Below, piece after piece: positions 1-8,764 of a stretch of 58,338 bases of DNA. Each line of letters begins with the position of its first letter. The first letter of the stretch is position 1. The position numbers and the translations under genes were made by a program. This DNA comes from Candidatus Hodarchaeota archaeon (GTDB lineage Archaea > Asgardarchaeota > Heimdallarchaeia > Hodarchaeales > Hodarchaeaceae): the NCBI GenBank assembly GCA_016839665.1, contig JAEOTU010000128.1:1-58338 (forward strand). Direction: 5' to 3'. The notes below the pieces were generated by a model. That model ran no database searches and was not told where the DNA came from. It worked only from the letters and a program-made list of their open reading frames with translations.

Positions 1-2874
1 AATTCTTCATCTAGTAATAATGACGTCTCTTGGAACATTTTCATTGACAATAATCTAGGCGGAACATCTCAAGCAACTGATAATGGATCAAGTAATACTT
101 TTTCATACAATTACTGGAATGACTGGATCAGTCCAGACACCAATTTAAACGGTTTTGTAGACAATCCCTACTTAATTGATGGAACTGCGAGTAACCAAGA
201 TTCATATCCTAGAACTTATCCTTATATCCCTCATGATCCTATTTACATCACAGACGATTCAGATTTTATCACTCTAGGTTTTCCTGGTGATGGAACTGCC
301 AGTAAACCTTATAAAATAGCAAATTTCTTTATTGTTAATTCCACAACCCACTTAATCCATATTCAAAATACTGTAGCGCATTTCATCATTCGAGACTGCT
401 TATTAAGTGGTGTAATAGGAAATCATAGGGGAATCTATCTTTACAACGTCACCCATGGAACGATTACTGACAATACTATTCACAGCAACATTTATGGTAT
501 TTATCTGGACTTTAATGCTAGTTTTAACTCCCTTTCTAGCAATAACATCTACAACAACTCTCAAAATGGCATTCAGCTGTATTCTAATACTCATAATAAT
601 AGTCTTTCCAGTAATACGATTTATAATAATGATGCGCATGGTATTGGACTGTACTTCTCAGACGATAATAATGTGTCAGATAACAACATTTACAATAATA
701 CCGAATATGGCATTGTGCTATCCTCCTCCTCCCAAAATAACTTATCCCTCAATGTCATTTACAACAACTCCCAGAGTGGTGTTTTTCTTGATGCTTCCAA
801 CGAAAACATTATTTCGTACAATGTCATCTCCAATAATACCGTTCATGGTATTAAATTAGAACATTGTGACTATGACAATACGCTAATTGGCAATATTGTT
901 AGTAATAACAGTTATGATGGACTTCATCTCTGGGATACACACAACACATTACTTTCTAACAATGAGGTATCAAACAACTATGCAGCGGGAATCTACCTTG
1001 CTTATGCTGAAAACAACAGCATCAACGATAATCTGGTTTTCCAAAATCAGGATGGCATTTTACTTGGTCAATATTGGTGCATTAATAATACAATCTCACT
1101 TAATACTGTTTACAGCAACCTTGACACTGGAATTGAGTTAGAAAGCTTGGCTATTAATAATACAATGAATAGTAACACCATCCATGATAATATTGGTACT
1201 GGCCTTTGGATATGGGGTTCGAGTACAAATAATACAATCTTTAACAATTCAATTGACAGTAACACAGCCCAAGGTATCCACTTGAGTACAGATTCAAATA
1301 ATAATACCTGTTACAATAATACTATATCCCACAACACTAAAGGAATTGAAGTACACTCTGCTAACAATAGTTTCTTCTATAATACAATAGATAATAACTC
1401 ACATCATGGTATTTATTTCGTTATGGCAGTCAATAATACTGTTTTCAACAATACTATCTCAAACAATGTTGCCTATTATGGTATTTATCTAGAGAATATC
1501 TGGTGTGTTAATAATACAGTGAAGTGGAATAATTTTATTGATAACAATCGGTATCTATATTTGGGTGGAACTTCTCAGGTATTCGATGCAGGTACAAATA
1601 ACAGATTCATCTATAACTTCTGGAATGATTGGACCACTCCTGATACTGATCCTACAGATGGTATTGTTGATTCTCCCTACTTAATTGATGGAACAGCGAA
1701 TAATAACGATTCTTATCCTCTAGTAATACCTAGCTCTCCAATTGGTATTCATTATCTCCTAAATCCCACGGTTGTGTATCCCAACGGTGGGGAAATCCTT
1801 AATGGTAATATCAACATCCAATGGTCAGCTTCAACCGATTATTGGGGACATACTATTACCTATTCAATCAATTACTCATTAGACGGAGGAAATACATGGA
1901 ATCAATTAGCTAATAGTTTGACGAGTACTCAATACTCCTGGGATACTAGCACTGTTTCTGATGGTTCAAGTTATTTGATTAAAGTTATTGTTATATGTTC
2001 AGAAAGTCAAACAGCAGAAGACGTCTCTGATTCAACCTTTTCAATTCGAAATACTCCTCACTCTCTTTCATTACCAACCGTCGTGTATCCTAATGGTGGG
2101 GAAACCCTAAGTGGTACCATTACAATCCAATGGACTGCTGCCGCTGACTCGTGGGACCATTCTGTGAACTATTCAGTTTATTATTCGAGTGATACTGGTA
2201 ATACCTGGACAGAATTGGCCTCAGAACTCACTACAACGAGTTTCTCATGGGATACTACTTCAATCTCTGATAACACTATTTCTATCATCAGGATCAATGC
2301 TACTTGCTCGCAGGGTATGATAACACATGATGTCTCTGACACAACCTTTACAATTCGAACCACTCCCCATACTCTTTCATTACCAACTGTAGTGTATCCT
2401 AATGGTGGTGAAACCCTGAGTGGTACTGTTACAATCCAATGGACTGCTGCTACTGACTCGTGGGGCCATTCAGTGAATTATATATTATATTATTCGGTCA
2501 ATGCTGGGAGTACCTGGACAGAGCTAGACTCAGGACTTACAACAACTAGTTACCAGTGGGATACTGCAACGATAGCTGATAGTATTAATTCTGTATTAAT
2601 CAGAGTCAACGCTACTTGCACAGAAGGTTTGATTAAGATTGATGACTCGGATAGTACATTTTCTATCCAGAAACAAGGTACGACAACCACAACGACCACG
2701 ACAACCACAACGACTCCAGCTACAACAACTATTACCACGACAACAACGACCACAACGACCTCAGCTCCTCCAACTGTAACAATAAGCGCAGGTTCAGCGC
2801 CAGGATGGCTATTTACTATTCTGTTTTTGACAACAATGGCTCTAATCATATCCTTCAGGCGAAGATCAAAGTAA
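1..2874 (+). CDS. Surface right-handed beta-helix (NosD-like) protein with three Ig-like repeats and C-terminal anchor, 5' partial
   Basis: The frame is open from base 1, so the start lies outside; 957 residues are visible. The first two thirds are Asn-rich beta-helix rungs of the NosD/PbH1 kind, with recurring 'NNTI..N' and 'GI.L' patterns. A capping motif (WNDW...VD.PYLIDGTA.N.DSYP) appears twice, near bases 103-212 and 1606-1728, so at least two beta-helix modules are stacked. Three beta-sandwich repeats follow, each opening with 'PTVVYPNGGE' and resembling the Kre9/KNH-type stalk domains of archaeal and bacterial surface proteins. A Thr-rich linker (bases 2679-2790), one hydrophobic segment and the basic end 'FRRRSK' complete it. 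This layout suggests an anchored cell-surface protein; carbohydrate or surface binding is inferred, no catalytic residues are assigned. Confidence 0.85.
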   Translation, partial: NSSSSNNDVSWNIFIDNNLGGTSQATDNGSSNTFSYNYWNDWISPDTNLNGFVDNPYLIDGTASNQDSYPRTYPYIPHDPIYITDDSDFITLGFPGDGTASKPYKIANFFIVNSTTHLIHIQNTVAHFIIRDCLLSGVIGNHRGIYLYNVTHGTITDNTIHSNIYGIYLDFNASFNSLSSNNIYNNSQNGIQLYSNTHNNSLSSNTIYNNDAHGIGLYFSDDNNVSDNNIYNNTEYGIVLSSSSQNNLSLNVIYNNSQSGVFLDASNENIISYNVISNNTVHGIKLEHCDYDNTLIGNIVSNNSYDGLHLWDTHNTLLSNNEVSNNYAAGIYLAYAENNSINDNLVFQNQDGILLGQYWCINNTISLNTVYSNLDTGIELESLAINNTMNSNTIHDNIGTGLWIWGSSTNNTIFNNSIDSNTAQGIHLSTDSNNNTCYNNTISHNTKGIEVHSANNSFFYNTIDNNSHHGIYFVMAVNNTVFNNTISNNVAYYGIYLENIWCVNNTVKWNNFIDNNRYLYLGGTSQVFDAGTNNRFIYNFWNDWTTPDTDPTDGIVDSPYLIDGTANNNDSYPLVIPSSPIGIHYLLNPTVVYPNGGEILNGNINIQWSASTDYWGHTITYSINYSLDGGNTWNQLANSLTSTQYSWDTSTVSDGSSYLIKVIVICSESQTAEDVSDSTFSIRNTPHSLSLPTVVYPNGGETLSGTITIQWTAAADSWDHSVNYSVYYSSDTGNTWTELASELTTTSFSWDTTSISDNTISIIRINATCSQGMITHDVSDTTFTIRTTPHTLSLPTVVYPNGGETLSGTVTIQWTAATDSWGHSVNYILYYSVNAGSTWTELDSGLTTTSYQWDTATIADSINSVLIRVNATCTEGLIKIDDSDSTFSIQKQGTTTTTTTTTTTTPATTTITTTTTTTTTSAPPTVTISAGSAPGWLFTILFLTTMALIISFRRRSK
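1765..2691 (+). repeat. Three tandem 309-bp in-frame repeats encoding Ig-like stalk domains
   Basis: Repeat units start at the proline codon of 'PTVVYPNGGE' at bases 1765, 2074 and 2383, giving an exact 309-bp (103-residue) period. Units two and three are much closer to each other at the DNA level than to unit one, which suggests a recent duplication of the last two. The final unit runs into the Thr-rich linker. Confidence 0.85.
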
Positions 2875-2876
2875 AC

Positions 2877-2903
2877 CCTTTTTTCCTTCTTTTTTACTTT
2901 TAA
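2877..2903 (+). terminator. T-tract terminator after the surface protein gene
   Basis: Two closely spaced oligo-T runs lie immediately after the stop codon at 2872-2874 without a strong hairpin, which is the usual form of an archaeal intrinsic terminator. Confidence 0.55.
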
Positions 2904-3148
2904 TTAGATCTAGTCAATAATCTCTCAGTATATTCAGGAGTCTTTTGATCGTTTGATTTTCACAGATTATTAGGAATTAACATCCAAATAACTTACTAGA
3001 AGTGTTCCATAAAATAATATCCTATCATATCAAAAAAGCAGGTTTATTAGTAGGGAGACATTAACTATAATTAACGTAGCTTCGAGGCAGAACAGACAAT
3101 ATAGATCACTTTTTTAGTTAATAGTGCCCCACCAGAGGAATAAATTTC

Positions 3149-4246
3149 ATGAGAAAAGAAGCAAGAGTATTCATTGTAGATGATTCTGCTGTTGTTAGAC
3201 AGAAAGTCTCTGAATTTTTAACAAAAAGTCATAAAAATATAAATGTTGTTGGTGGAGCTCCTAATGGTAGAGTTGCTTTAGCTAAACTAGCCCTTCCAAA
3301 ATATAAGTCAGATGTCGTTCTTGTTGACGCAATAATGCCCGAAATGGATGGTTTTGAAACAATAGGACATATTATGGACCGATTCCCAACACCTATGATT
3401 ATGATTTCTGGATTAACAGAAAAAGAAGTGACTCGTTCCCTCTCGAATCTAGGTATGTCTGCTTTTGAATCAGGAGCTGTCGAATATGTTAAAAAACCCG
3501 ATCCCGCTATTCCACATGATGTTAAGCGGTTTGAAAGGGAACTTATCTATAAAATCACTCATCTTGCTCATATGGAACTAACACGAGCTTATACCAGTTT
3601 TGACTTTAAATCCTTTTTGAAGGAAGAAGAGATCGAAGAACCACTAGTGTTAGATAAACCTGAAAGAATTTTAAAAGATTTTAACGATTTATTAATTATA
3701 ATTGGTGCTTCCACAGGTGGTCCAAGAGCAATTTCGCTAATCCTTTCTAAAATTCCCTCGAATTTTCCTCCAATAATAATAATTCAACATATGCCAGAAG
3801 GTATGGTCGAACCATGGGTAAAAAGGCTGCAGACTCTACATTCTCATCTAAACATTGAGATTCCTACAAACGGTGAAAAATTGCGTCAAAGTAAGGTTTA
3901 CATTGCACCAGGTGGGAAACATTGTGGCATTAATTCAGGTAAAATACTCAAATTATTCATTGATGAAAGGGTAAATTATGTTATCCCAGCTATTGATGTG
4001 ACATTTATTGATGCAGCCAAGATATACGGAGAAAATGTCCTTGGTATAGTGCTTACAGGAATGGGGAAAGATGGTTTTGAAGGAGCAAGGAAAATTAAGG
4101 CCGCTGGAGGAAAAATTTTCGCTGAACATGAATCAACGAGTATTATCTATGCCATGCCAAAGGCAATTGCTGTAGGAAAATTAGCCGATGAAATAGTACC
4201 ATTACATAATATCCCACATTTACTTCGTAAATATGGTTGGATTTGA
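3149..4246 (+). CDS. cheB: CheB chemotaxis response regulator / protein-glutamate methylesterase (copy 1)
   Basis: CheB removes methyl groups from, and deamidates, chemoreceptor glutamates when phosphorylated by CheA. The N-terminal receiver domain (about residues 5-120) has the acidic pair D11/D12 and phosphoacceptor D60 in 'VDAIMPEMDG'. After a linker, the methylesterase domain (about 180-360) carries the catalytic triad S188 ('GASTGGP'), H214 ('QHMPEG') and D308 ('TGMGKDG'). At 365 residues it is full length. ATG start with an AGAGG ribosome site at 3133-3137. It is separated from the che operon by about 240 bp containing a terminator and a promoter, so it is probably transcribed alone. 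A second CheB lies at the other end of the locus. Confidence 0.96.
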   Translation: MRKEARVFIVDDSAVVRQKVSEFLTKSHKNINVVGGAPNGRVALAKLALPKYKSDVVLVDAIMPEMDGFETIGHIMDRFPTPMIMISGLTEKEVTRSLSNLGMSAFESGAVEYVKKPDPAIPHDVKRFERELIYKITHLAHMELTRAYTSFDFKSFLKEEEIEEPLVLDKPERILKDFNDLLIIIGASTGGPRAISLILSKIPSNFPPIIIIQHMPEGMVEPWVKRLQTLHSHLNIEIPTNGEKLRQSKVYIAPGGKHCGINSGKILKLFIDERVNYVIPAIDVTFIDAAKIYGENVLGIVLTGMGKDGFEGARKIKAAGGKIFAEHESTSIIYAMPKAIAVGKLADEIVPLHNIPHLLRKYGWI

Positions 4247-4269
4247 TTTAAATCCGTTTTTAAGAAAGA

Positions 4270-4332
4270 TTTTTTGTGCTCGAATTAAGCTTTAGGAATC
4301 CTCTCTTCTCTTTTCTTACTATTTTTTTCTTT
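4270..4332 (+). terminator. T-rich terminator region after cheB copy 1
   Basis: T6 at 4270-4275 is followed by a pyrimidine-rich stretch ending in T7 near 4322-4328, just before the promoter of the next operon. Confidence 0.45.
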
Positions 4333-4360
4333 ATGAGCGGACTAATTATTTGTGAACATT

Positions 4361-4394
4361 TTTATATACTTATGAGATTCATAGTATTATGAAT
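4361..4394 (+). promoter_or_regulatory. TATA box with adjoining 7-4-7 inverted repeat, promoter of the longin-che operon
   Basis: TTTATATA at 4361-4368 is a good archaeal TATA box about 120 bp before the longin gene. A perfect inverted repeat, ATTCATA-gtat-TATGAAT, occupies 4377-4394 and would cover the predicted transcription start (about 4391). This is a plausible operator for the operon; the binding protein is unknown. Confidence 0.45.
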
Positions 4395-4484
4395 ATTATA
4401 ATTAATATATATTGTTATGGTATATTAAAAAGTATTAAGAACTTACAGAAAATCTAAGACCTTGGCGAAGAAGAGGACAATGAG

Positions 4485-5213
4485 GTGCAACAGATATCAA
4501 ATGGAAGACGCCCTGAGAATAATAATAAGAACCAGAAAGAGGACAAACCCCATACTCTATCTGTTCAGGAGATTCTACTTTTGAATAAAAGCAGCGGTCT
4601 TCCGATTTTTTCTAGAGCCTATAAAGAGACTTCTGGAAAAGACCCAACTCTGATCGCAGGATTGATGGCAGCTATTGTTCAATTTGGAGAAATGATTGGA
4701 AATGACATGGAGTTAAACGATATTGGTGTCCAAGAAGGATCTCGGATATTTGTAAGGAGCCATAGAGATCTAGTTTGTCTGCTGACTGTTGGGAATTTTC
4801 CATTTACAAGCATAACTTCTCAAAAATATGTCAACATCGTAAATGAGCTTTGTTCACGTATATTTGAAACGATCCAAATGATGCTAGCATTACCTATTTC
4901 TGAATCTGGTATACATAATGGAATTATCTTTGAAGTTACTGATACGTCATTAGAGGGGCATAACGCGTCAATTTTCCCAGAATTAGGGAAAATCATTGAT
5001 AATATTGTTCTAGAAACTACAACATTATTCATAGATGAGGAAGAAGTTGAACAGGACTTAGACGCTCTAGTAGAGAAAGAATTGTATGCAATGGAAGAAA
5101 GCGATTCAACTTATCTTACTTCTGAGTATTCTGGAACCACACAGGAAATTAAAAAAGACAAAAAAAAGAAATTATTGAATTTATTCACAATTTTTTCTCG
5201 ATTTAACAATTAA
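4485..5213 (+). CDS. Longin-like domain protein, first gene of the chemotaxis operon
   Basis: A 242-residue protein whose residues 25-180 look like an Asgard-type longin/roadblock-related domain. A first strand 'EILLLNKSSGLPIFSRAY' is followed by an amphipathic helix (GLMAAIVQFGEMI), a strand pair and two further helices. The same opening pattern (strand, S.G, SR.Y, then GLM helix) recurs in the histone fusion at 22495. The C-terminal end is acidic, then lysine-rich, and finishes in a short amphipathic segment (LLNLFTIFSRF) that could touch membrane. GTG start, preceded by AAGAGGA. It is 16 bp from the cheW gene and co-directional with eight che genes. Longin domains normally bind small GTPases or vesicle proteins; a role as scaffold, GTPase partner or output adaptor is inference. 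Fold call by eye only. Confidence 0.7.
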   Translation: MQQISNGRRPENNNKNQKEDKPHTLSVQEILLLNKSSGLPIFSRAYKETSGKDPTLIAGLMAAIVQFGEMIGNDMELNDIGVQEGSRIFVRSHRDLVCLLTVGNFPFTSITSQKYVNIVNELCSRIFETIQMMLALPISESGIHNGIIFEVTDTSLEGHNASIFPELGKIIDNIVLETTTLFIDEEEVEQDLDALVEKELYAMEESDSTYLTSEYSGTTQEIKKDKKKKLLNLFTIFSRFNN

Positions 5214-5229
5214 AAGGATGCTATAGATT

Positions 5230-6021
5230 ATGACGACCGTTTTACAGACTGAAAATGAAAAAAAAGATAAATATCTTATCTTCCGAATTAGTGACGATTT
5301 ATATGGCCTCGAAGTGCGAAATTTAAAGGAGGTATTCCAAGCTGGGAATATTTTGAAGCTTCCCAGAACATCAGAAGTCCTTGAGGGTATTGTTAATCTT
5401 CGTGGTTATATTGTAAGCATTTTTAATCTTTCTATTCTTCTTTGGGGAACAGATAATCATCTTGAAAGCGAATTTGCTGCTAAAACAGACCCTAGGCGCA
5501 ATATTGTTCTACTGATGACAATTAAAGGACATGATATAGGTGTTCTTGTCGACCAAATTTACAGTCTTGACACAATTACGGAATTCATTTCCAAAGATGA
5601 AACTCATTTCGATGGAAAAAAACTACGAAATTCCTCGTTAATATCCCAGATTGGTTTTTTAGACAGTAGGAAAACAGTTTTCATTTTAGATTTAGAAGAC
5701 TTTCTCGGAGAGTTTATTACTACCACAAAACCTTTGACAGAAGAGAAAAAAGACAAAGAAGATTTTGACTTTGATTTTGATCAATATACTCTACCTGACC
5801 CTGATGAACCATCCAAAGAATTATCGATAGAAGGAGACGATGAGAGTTTTGATCTAAACCACCTCAATCTTCCTGAAGATCAGTTAATTGATAAGTTTGA
5901 TCAAGAAATCCTTGAAGATGTGGATCTTGGAGAAAAGAACGGGAAGAAGAAGAAAAAAAATGAAGCTAAAAAGAGCCAGAAAGGTAAAAAAGAAGATAAA
6001 ATAAAGGAAACTAAAAATTAA
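5230..6021 (+). CDS. cheW: CheW-domain coupling protein with charged C-terminal tail
   Basis: CheW couples chemoreceptors to the CheA kinase. Residues 14-163 form one CheW domain, with 'YLIFRISDDLYGLEV', the 'GIVNLRGYIVSIFNL' core and 'DIGVLVDQI'. Unlike an ordinary CheW of about 150-170 residues, it continues for roughly 100 residues of apparently disordered sequence. That tail is first acidic (DFDFDFDQY), then Asp/Glu-rich, and ends in a lysine-rich block. The tail may mediate electrostatic contacts with partners such as the neighbouring longin protein or nucleic acid; this is inference. The gene is 16 bp after the longin gene and 17 bp before the next. Confidence 0.88.
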   Translation: MTTVLQTENEKKDKYLIFRISDDLYGLEVRNLKEVFQAGNILKLPRTSEVLEGIVNLRGYIVSIFNLSILLWGTDNHLESEFAAKTDPRRNIVLLMTIKGHDIGVLVDQIYSLDTITEFISKDETHFDGKKLRNSSLISQIGFLDSRKTVFILDLEDFLGEFITTTKPLTEEKKDKEDFDFDFDQYTLPDPDEPSKELSIEGDDESFDLNHLNLPEDQLIDKFDQEILEDVDLGEKNGKKKKKNEAKKSQKGKKEDKIKETKN

Positions 6022-6038
6022 CAGAACAACTTGGTAAA

Positions 6039-8333
6039 TTGGTGAAAAAGATTTCAGGCTCTAAAATAGTATCAAAAGGTGAGAAAATCAATAATAATGA
6101 GAGTTTTCTACTTTTCACATTATTAGGAGACAAGTACGCCTTATTGAACTCCGTTGTAATTCAAATTTTACAAAACATCACTATTACACCAATCACCAAT
6201 AATGTACTCTCTTTTATTGGTTCTACTACATTTAGGGGAGAAATTGTACCCGTTATTAATCTTCAATCTTTTTTTTATGGCGGAAAGTCAAAGGTAACGT
6301 CGAAAACACTGAAAGTACAAACGAATTTCGTTGTAGTCAAACATCTGGGAAAGACAGTTATCTTTCAAGTTGAGAGCGTTGTAGGATCCAGTGTGCGACC
6401 CGAAGAGTCATTAGTTCAAGACCTAATTCAACCTTCAAATCAACAAGAGAATCTTTACTTCAAAAAAGCCTTTCTAAACGAGAATGAACAAATATTTGTC
6501 CAGCTCAATCTCGAGGAAATTCTAATCCGAGTTATTTATGAGCAAGAGCAGTCTTACGCTCATTTTCTAAATAAAAATCAGGCACTCCTTAGATCTAAAG
6601 AGGTCTCCTTTCTTCCTGAAGAGTCCAACATAGAACTGCAACACAAGCTCTCTTCCCAATTAATAAAAACTGCAGATAGGAATATTGTAAGAAAGATCGG
6701 GTCTAGGCGTGAAGTTAAACAATCAGCAACACTAATTACTATCCATGATATCAATATATTAATTCCTAATGACCAAGTTATCGAGATTTTTAATGCTGTA
6801 GAAATTACTGCAGCACCTAATTCTTCTAAGGCAATTGTTGGAGCTATAAATTTCCGTGGAGACGTTCTTGGTGTGCTTGATTTAGCTGAAGTCCTGAATC
6901 TTGGTTCCATAAATAGAAAACTGAATTCTGATTCTTTGGTTACAAACATGGAAGTCTTAATTCTTGAGACAGAGCAACAGCAAATTGCATTAATTGTTGA
7001 CGAGATCCGTGAAGTGGATATCATGAATACTGAAGATATTCGGTTCATTCAGGTCCCTACTGACAAACAAGATTCCGAATATTTCTTCACAGGAGTTAAG
7101 CTTGACCAGTCGGGACAAATCATTCCAATTTTAAATGTTAAGCATCTTTTCCAAGCTGTTGCTAATCCGACTCTCCTTAAACAGAATAGTAATCAAATTA
7201 TTTTCTTTGATAATCCGACAGATGACTCATTGCTGCAAATTGGTGGATCATTACGAGAGGGAGTTCTATTTGAAGATGAAGGTTATATTTTCTTTCTAGA
7301 ATCAGAAAATGTTGTTCAAGTTATCGATCAGCATTCGTTTCTTCTAAAAGAATTTGATCACAATGCAATAAAAGGAGCAGCAATCCACACGAATATCGTA
7401 CCAATAATTGATTTTAACATCATTTTGAGAGGAGCCAAGGAAAACGTAATCAATTCACAAAAAACGGTCGGGATACTTGTTTATGACCCTAAGAGTGATT
7501 CAGAGTACGTTTTCCTTGTAGATAAGGTCTTAAATAGAGTTCCAAGCGATAAATTTGAGGCTTATCAAACAGAAATGGGATTATCGGCGAAAGCTCTTAC
7601 ACCAATTATTTCGGGATTTTTCTCTTACCAAAACACCCTTGGTTTAACAATAAGCCCAGATGATCTGCTTAAAGTAACTGTTAATCTGATAAAGACAAAT
7701 CTGAAATTCAAAAATATTAAACAAGAATTTTCTTCCACACTTCTACCTGATGAAATTGAATTCCTCAGGGGGATCCAAGCCAAACGACAAGAATTAGAGT
7801 TATTGCTATTTTATCACCATGAGGGGATTCGTTTAGATTATTTCGTCTTTAAGTTACGAGAATATGCACTTTCAATAGACATAAGTTATGTAAAAAGGAT
7901 TTTTGCCTCATTAAACTGGCAAAATGTCGATTCTAAACATCAACCGATTATCGGTATCGCATCAATCAACGAAGACCTTTTTCCTGTGATTGATTTAGCT
8001 GCATTAATTCTGAATTCTGAAAATGAAGTCAACCATTGCAATAATAATTACTTCTTATTACTTAAATATCAAAATCACTCATTTTTTGTTCCTGTAGCAG
8101 ATGTTGAAGGTGTTATTACCATATTCAAGGAGGAGATAATCCCCTGTGAGGAGGTTGGTATGTTTTTGGAGGGAAAAAAGGCATGCAGGAAATCGTTTTC
8201 TACTGAGAAAGAACCACTAATATACATTATTGAAAATAAATTGCTAGGTAATATATTTAATAATATAGATAATATAGATTTTGACATCTTTTTAAAGCAA
8301 ATAAGAAATAATACAAATAAAAAAGAGGATTGA
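6039..8333 (+). CDS. Multi-domain CheW protein with four CheW-like modules
   Basis: A 764-residue protein built from CheW-like repeats. I see module 1 at about residues 20-165, module 2 at about 220-385 with a clear 'GAINFRGDVLGVLDL' core, module 3 at about 410-550 (diverged), and module 4 at about 600-755 with 'GIASINEDLFPVIDL'. A helical linker (LLPDEIEFLRG) precedes module 4. No receiver, kinase or membrane segment is visible. It probably acts as a scaffold joining several CheA P5 domains or receptors in the array. Start is TTG at 6039, or GTG at 6042. It is followed by cheY after 6 bp. Modules 1, 3 and 4 are degenerate enough that ordinary searches could miss some. Confidence 0.8.
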   Translation: MVKKISGSKIVSKGEKINNNESFLLFTLLGDKYALLNSVVIQILQNITITPITNNVLSFIGSTTFRGEIVPVINLQSFFYGGKSKVTSKTLKVQTNFVVVKHLGKTVIFQVESVVGSSVRPEESLVQDLIQPSNQQENLYFKKAFLNENEQIFVQLNLEEILIRVIYEQEQSYAHFLNKNQALLRSKEVSFLPEESNIELQHKLSSQLIKTADRNIVRKIGSRREVKQSATLITIHDINILIPNDQVIEIFNAVEITAAPNSSKAIVGAINFRGDVLGVLDLAEVLNLGSINRKLNSDSLVTNMEVLILETEQQQIALIVDEIREVDIMNTEDIRFIQVPTDKQDSEYFFTGVKLDQSGQIIPILNVKHLFQAVANPTLLKQNSNQIIFFDNPTDDSLLQIGGSLREGVLFEDEGYIFFLESENVVQVIDQHSFLLKEFDHNAIKGAAIHTNIVPIIDFNIILRGAKENVINSQKTVGILVYDPKSDSEYVFLVDKVLNRVPSDKFEAYQTEMGLSAKALTPIISGFFSYQNTLGLTISPDDLLKVTVNLIKTNLKFKNIKQEFSSTLLPDEIEFLRGIQAKRQELELLLFYHHEGIRLDYFVFKLREYALSIDISYVKRIFASLNWQNVDSKHQPIIGIASINEDLFPVIDLAALILNSENEVNHCNNNYFLLLKYQNHSFFVPVADVEGVITIFKEEIIPCEEVGMFLEGKKACRKSFSTEKEPLIYIIENKLLGNIFNNIDNIDFDIFLKQIRNNTNKKED

Positions 8334-8339
8334 ACTACA

Positions 8340-8699
8340 ATGGCAAAAGTATTGATTGTCGATGATTCGAAATACCTACGGTTAATGATTCGAAAAATTT
8401 TGAAAAAGCACGGTCATACGATCATTGCCGAAGCTGAAACAGGAATAGAAGCAATTGAAATGTATAAGCAAAATCTACCTAATGTTGTAACTATGGATGT
8501 TGTAATGCCGAAAATGAACGGATTAATGGCAGTTAAGGAAATTATCGAAATGGATCCAAATGCAAATATTGTGGTAGTTACCGCATTAGGGCATGAACCC
8601 CTTGTTCGACAAGCTTTGAAAATTGGTGCTAAGGATTTTGTCATTAAACCATTCAAGGTAGACCAGCTAGTGCAAGCTATCGAAGGCGCTCTAGTATGA
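8340..8699 (+). CDS. cheY: CheY response regulator
   Basis: A single receiver domain of 119 residues. D8/D9 and phosphoacceptor D53 ('VTMDVVMPKMNG') are present, with the conserved Thr in 'VVVTALG' and Lys in 'VIKPF'. CheA phosphorylates it, and it carries the signal to the output machine. In archaea that is normally the archaellum through CheF; no CheF or archaellum gene lies in this window. It sits 6 bp after the four-module CheW gene. Confidence 0.95.
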   Translation: MAKVLIVDDSKYLRLMIRKILKKHGHTIIAEAETGIEAIEMYKQNLPNVVTMDVVMPKMNGLMAVKEIIEMDPNANIVVVTALGHEPLVRQALKIGAKDFVIKPFKVDQLVQAIEGALV

Positions 8700-8764
8700 G
8701 TTTTTCAGGACGTTTAACAGTAATTCTTGAACGTGAGATTTAATATAAACCGTGTGGTGAAATA

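Noticed and set aside
2679..2790. Repetitive ACAACG/ACC tract considered as a CRISPR-like or satellite array
   Set aside because: It is a Thr codon run inside the reading frame with no spacers or constant repeat unit.
2550..2849. Minus-strand frame rich in valine opposite the surface protein gene
   Set aside because: The poly-Val run is only the complement of the Thr-rich linker codons; it is a shadow.
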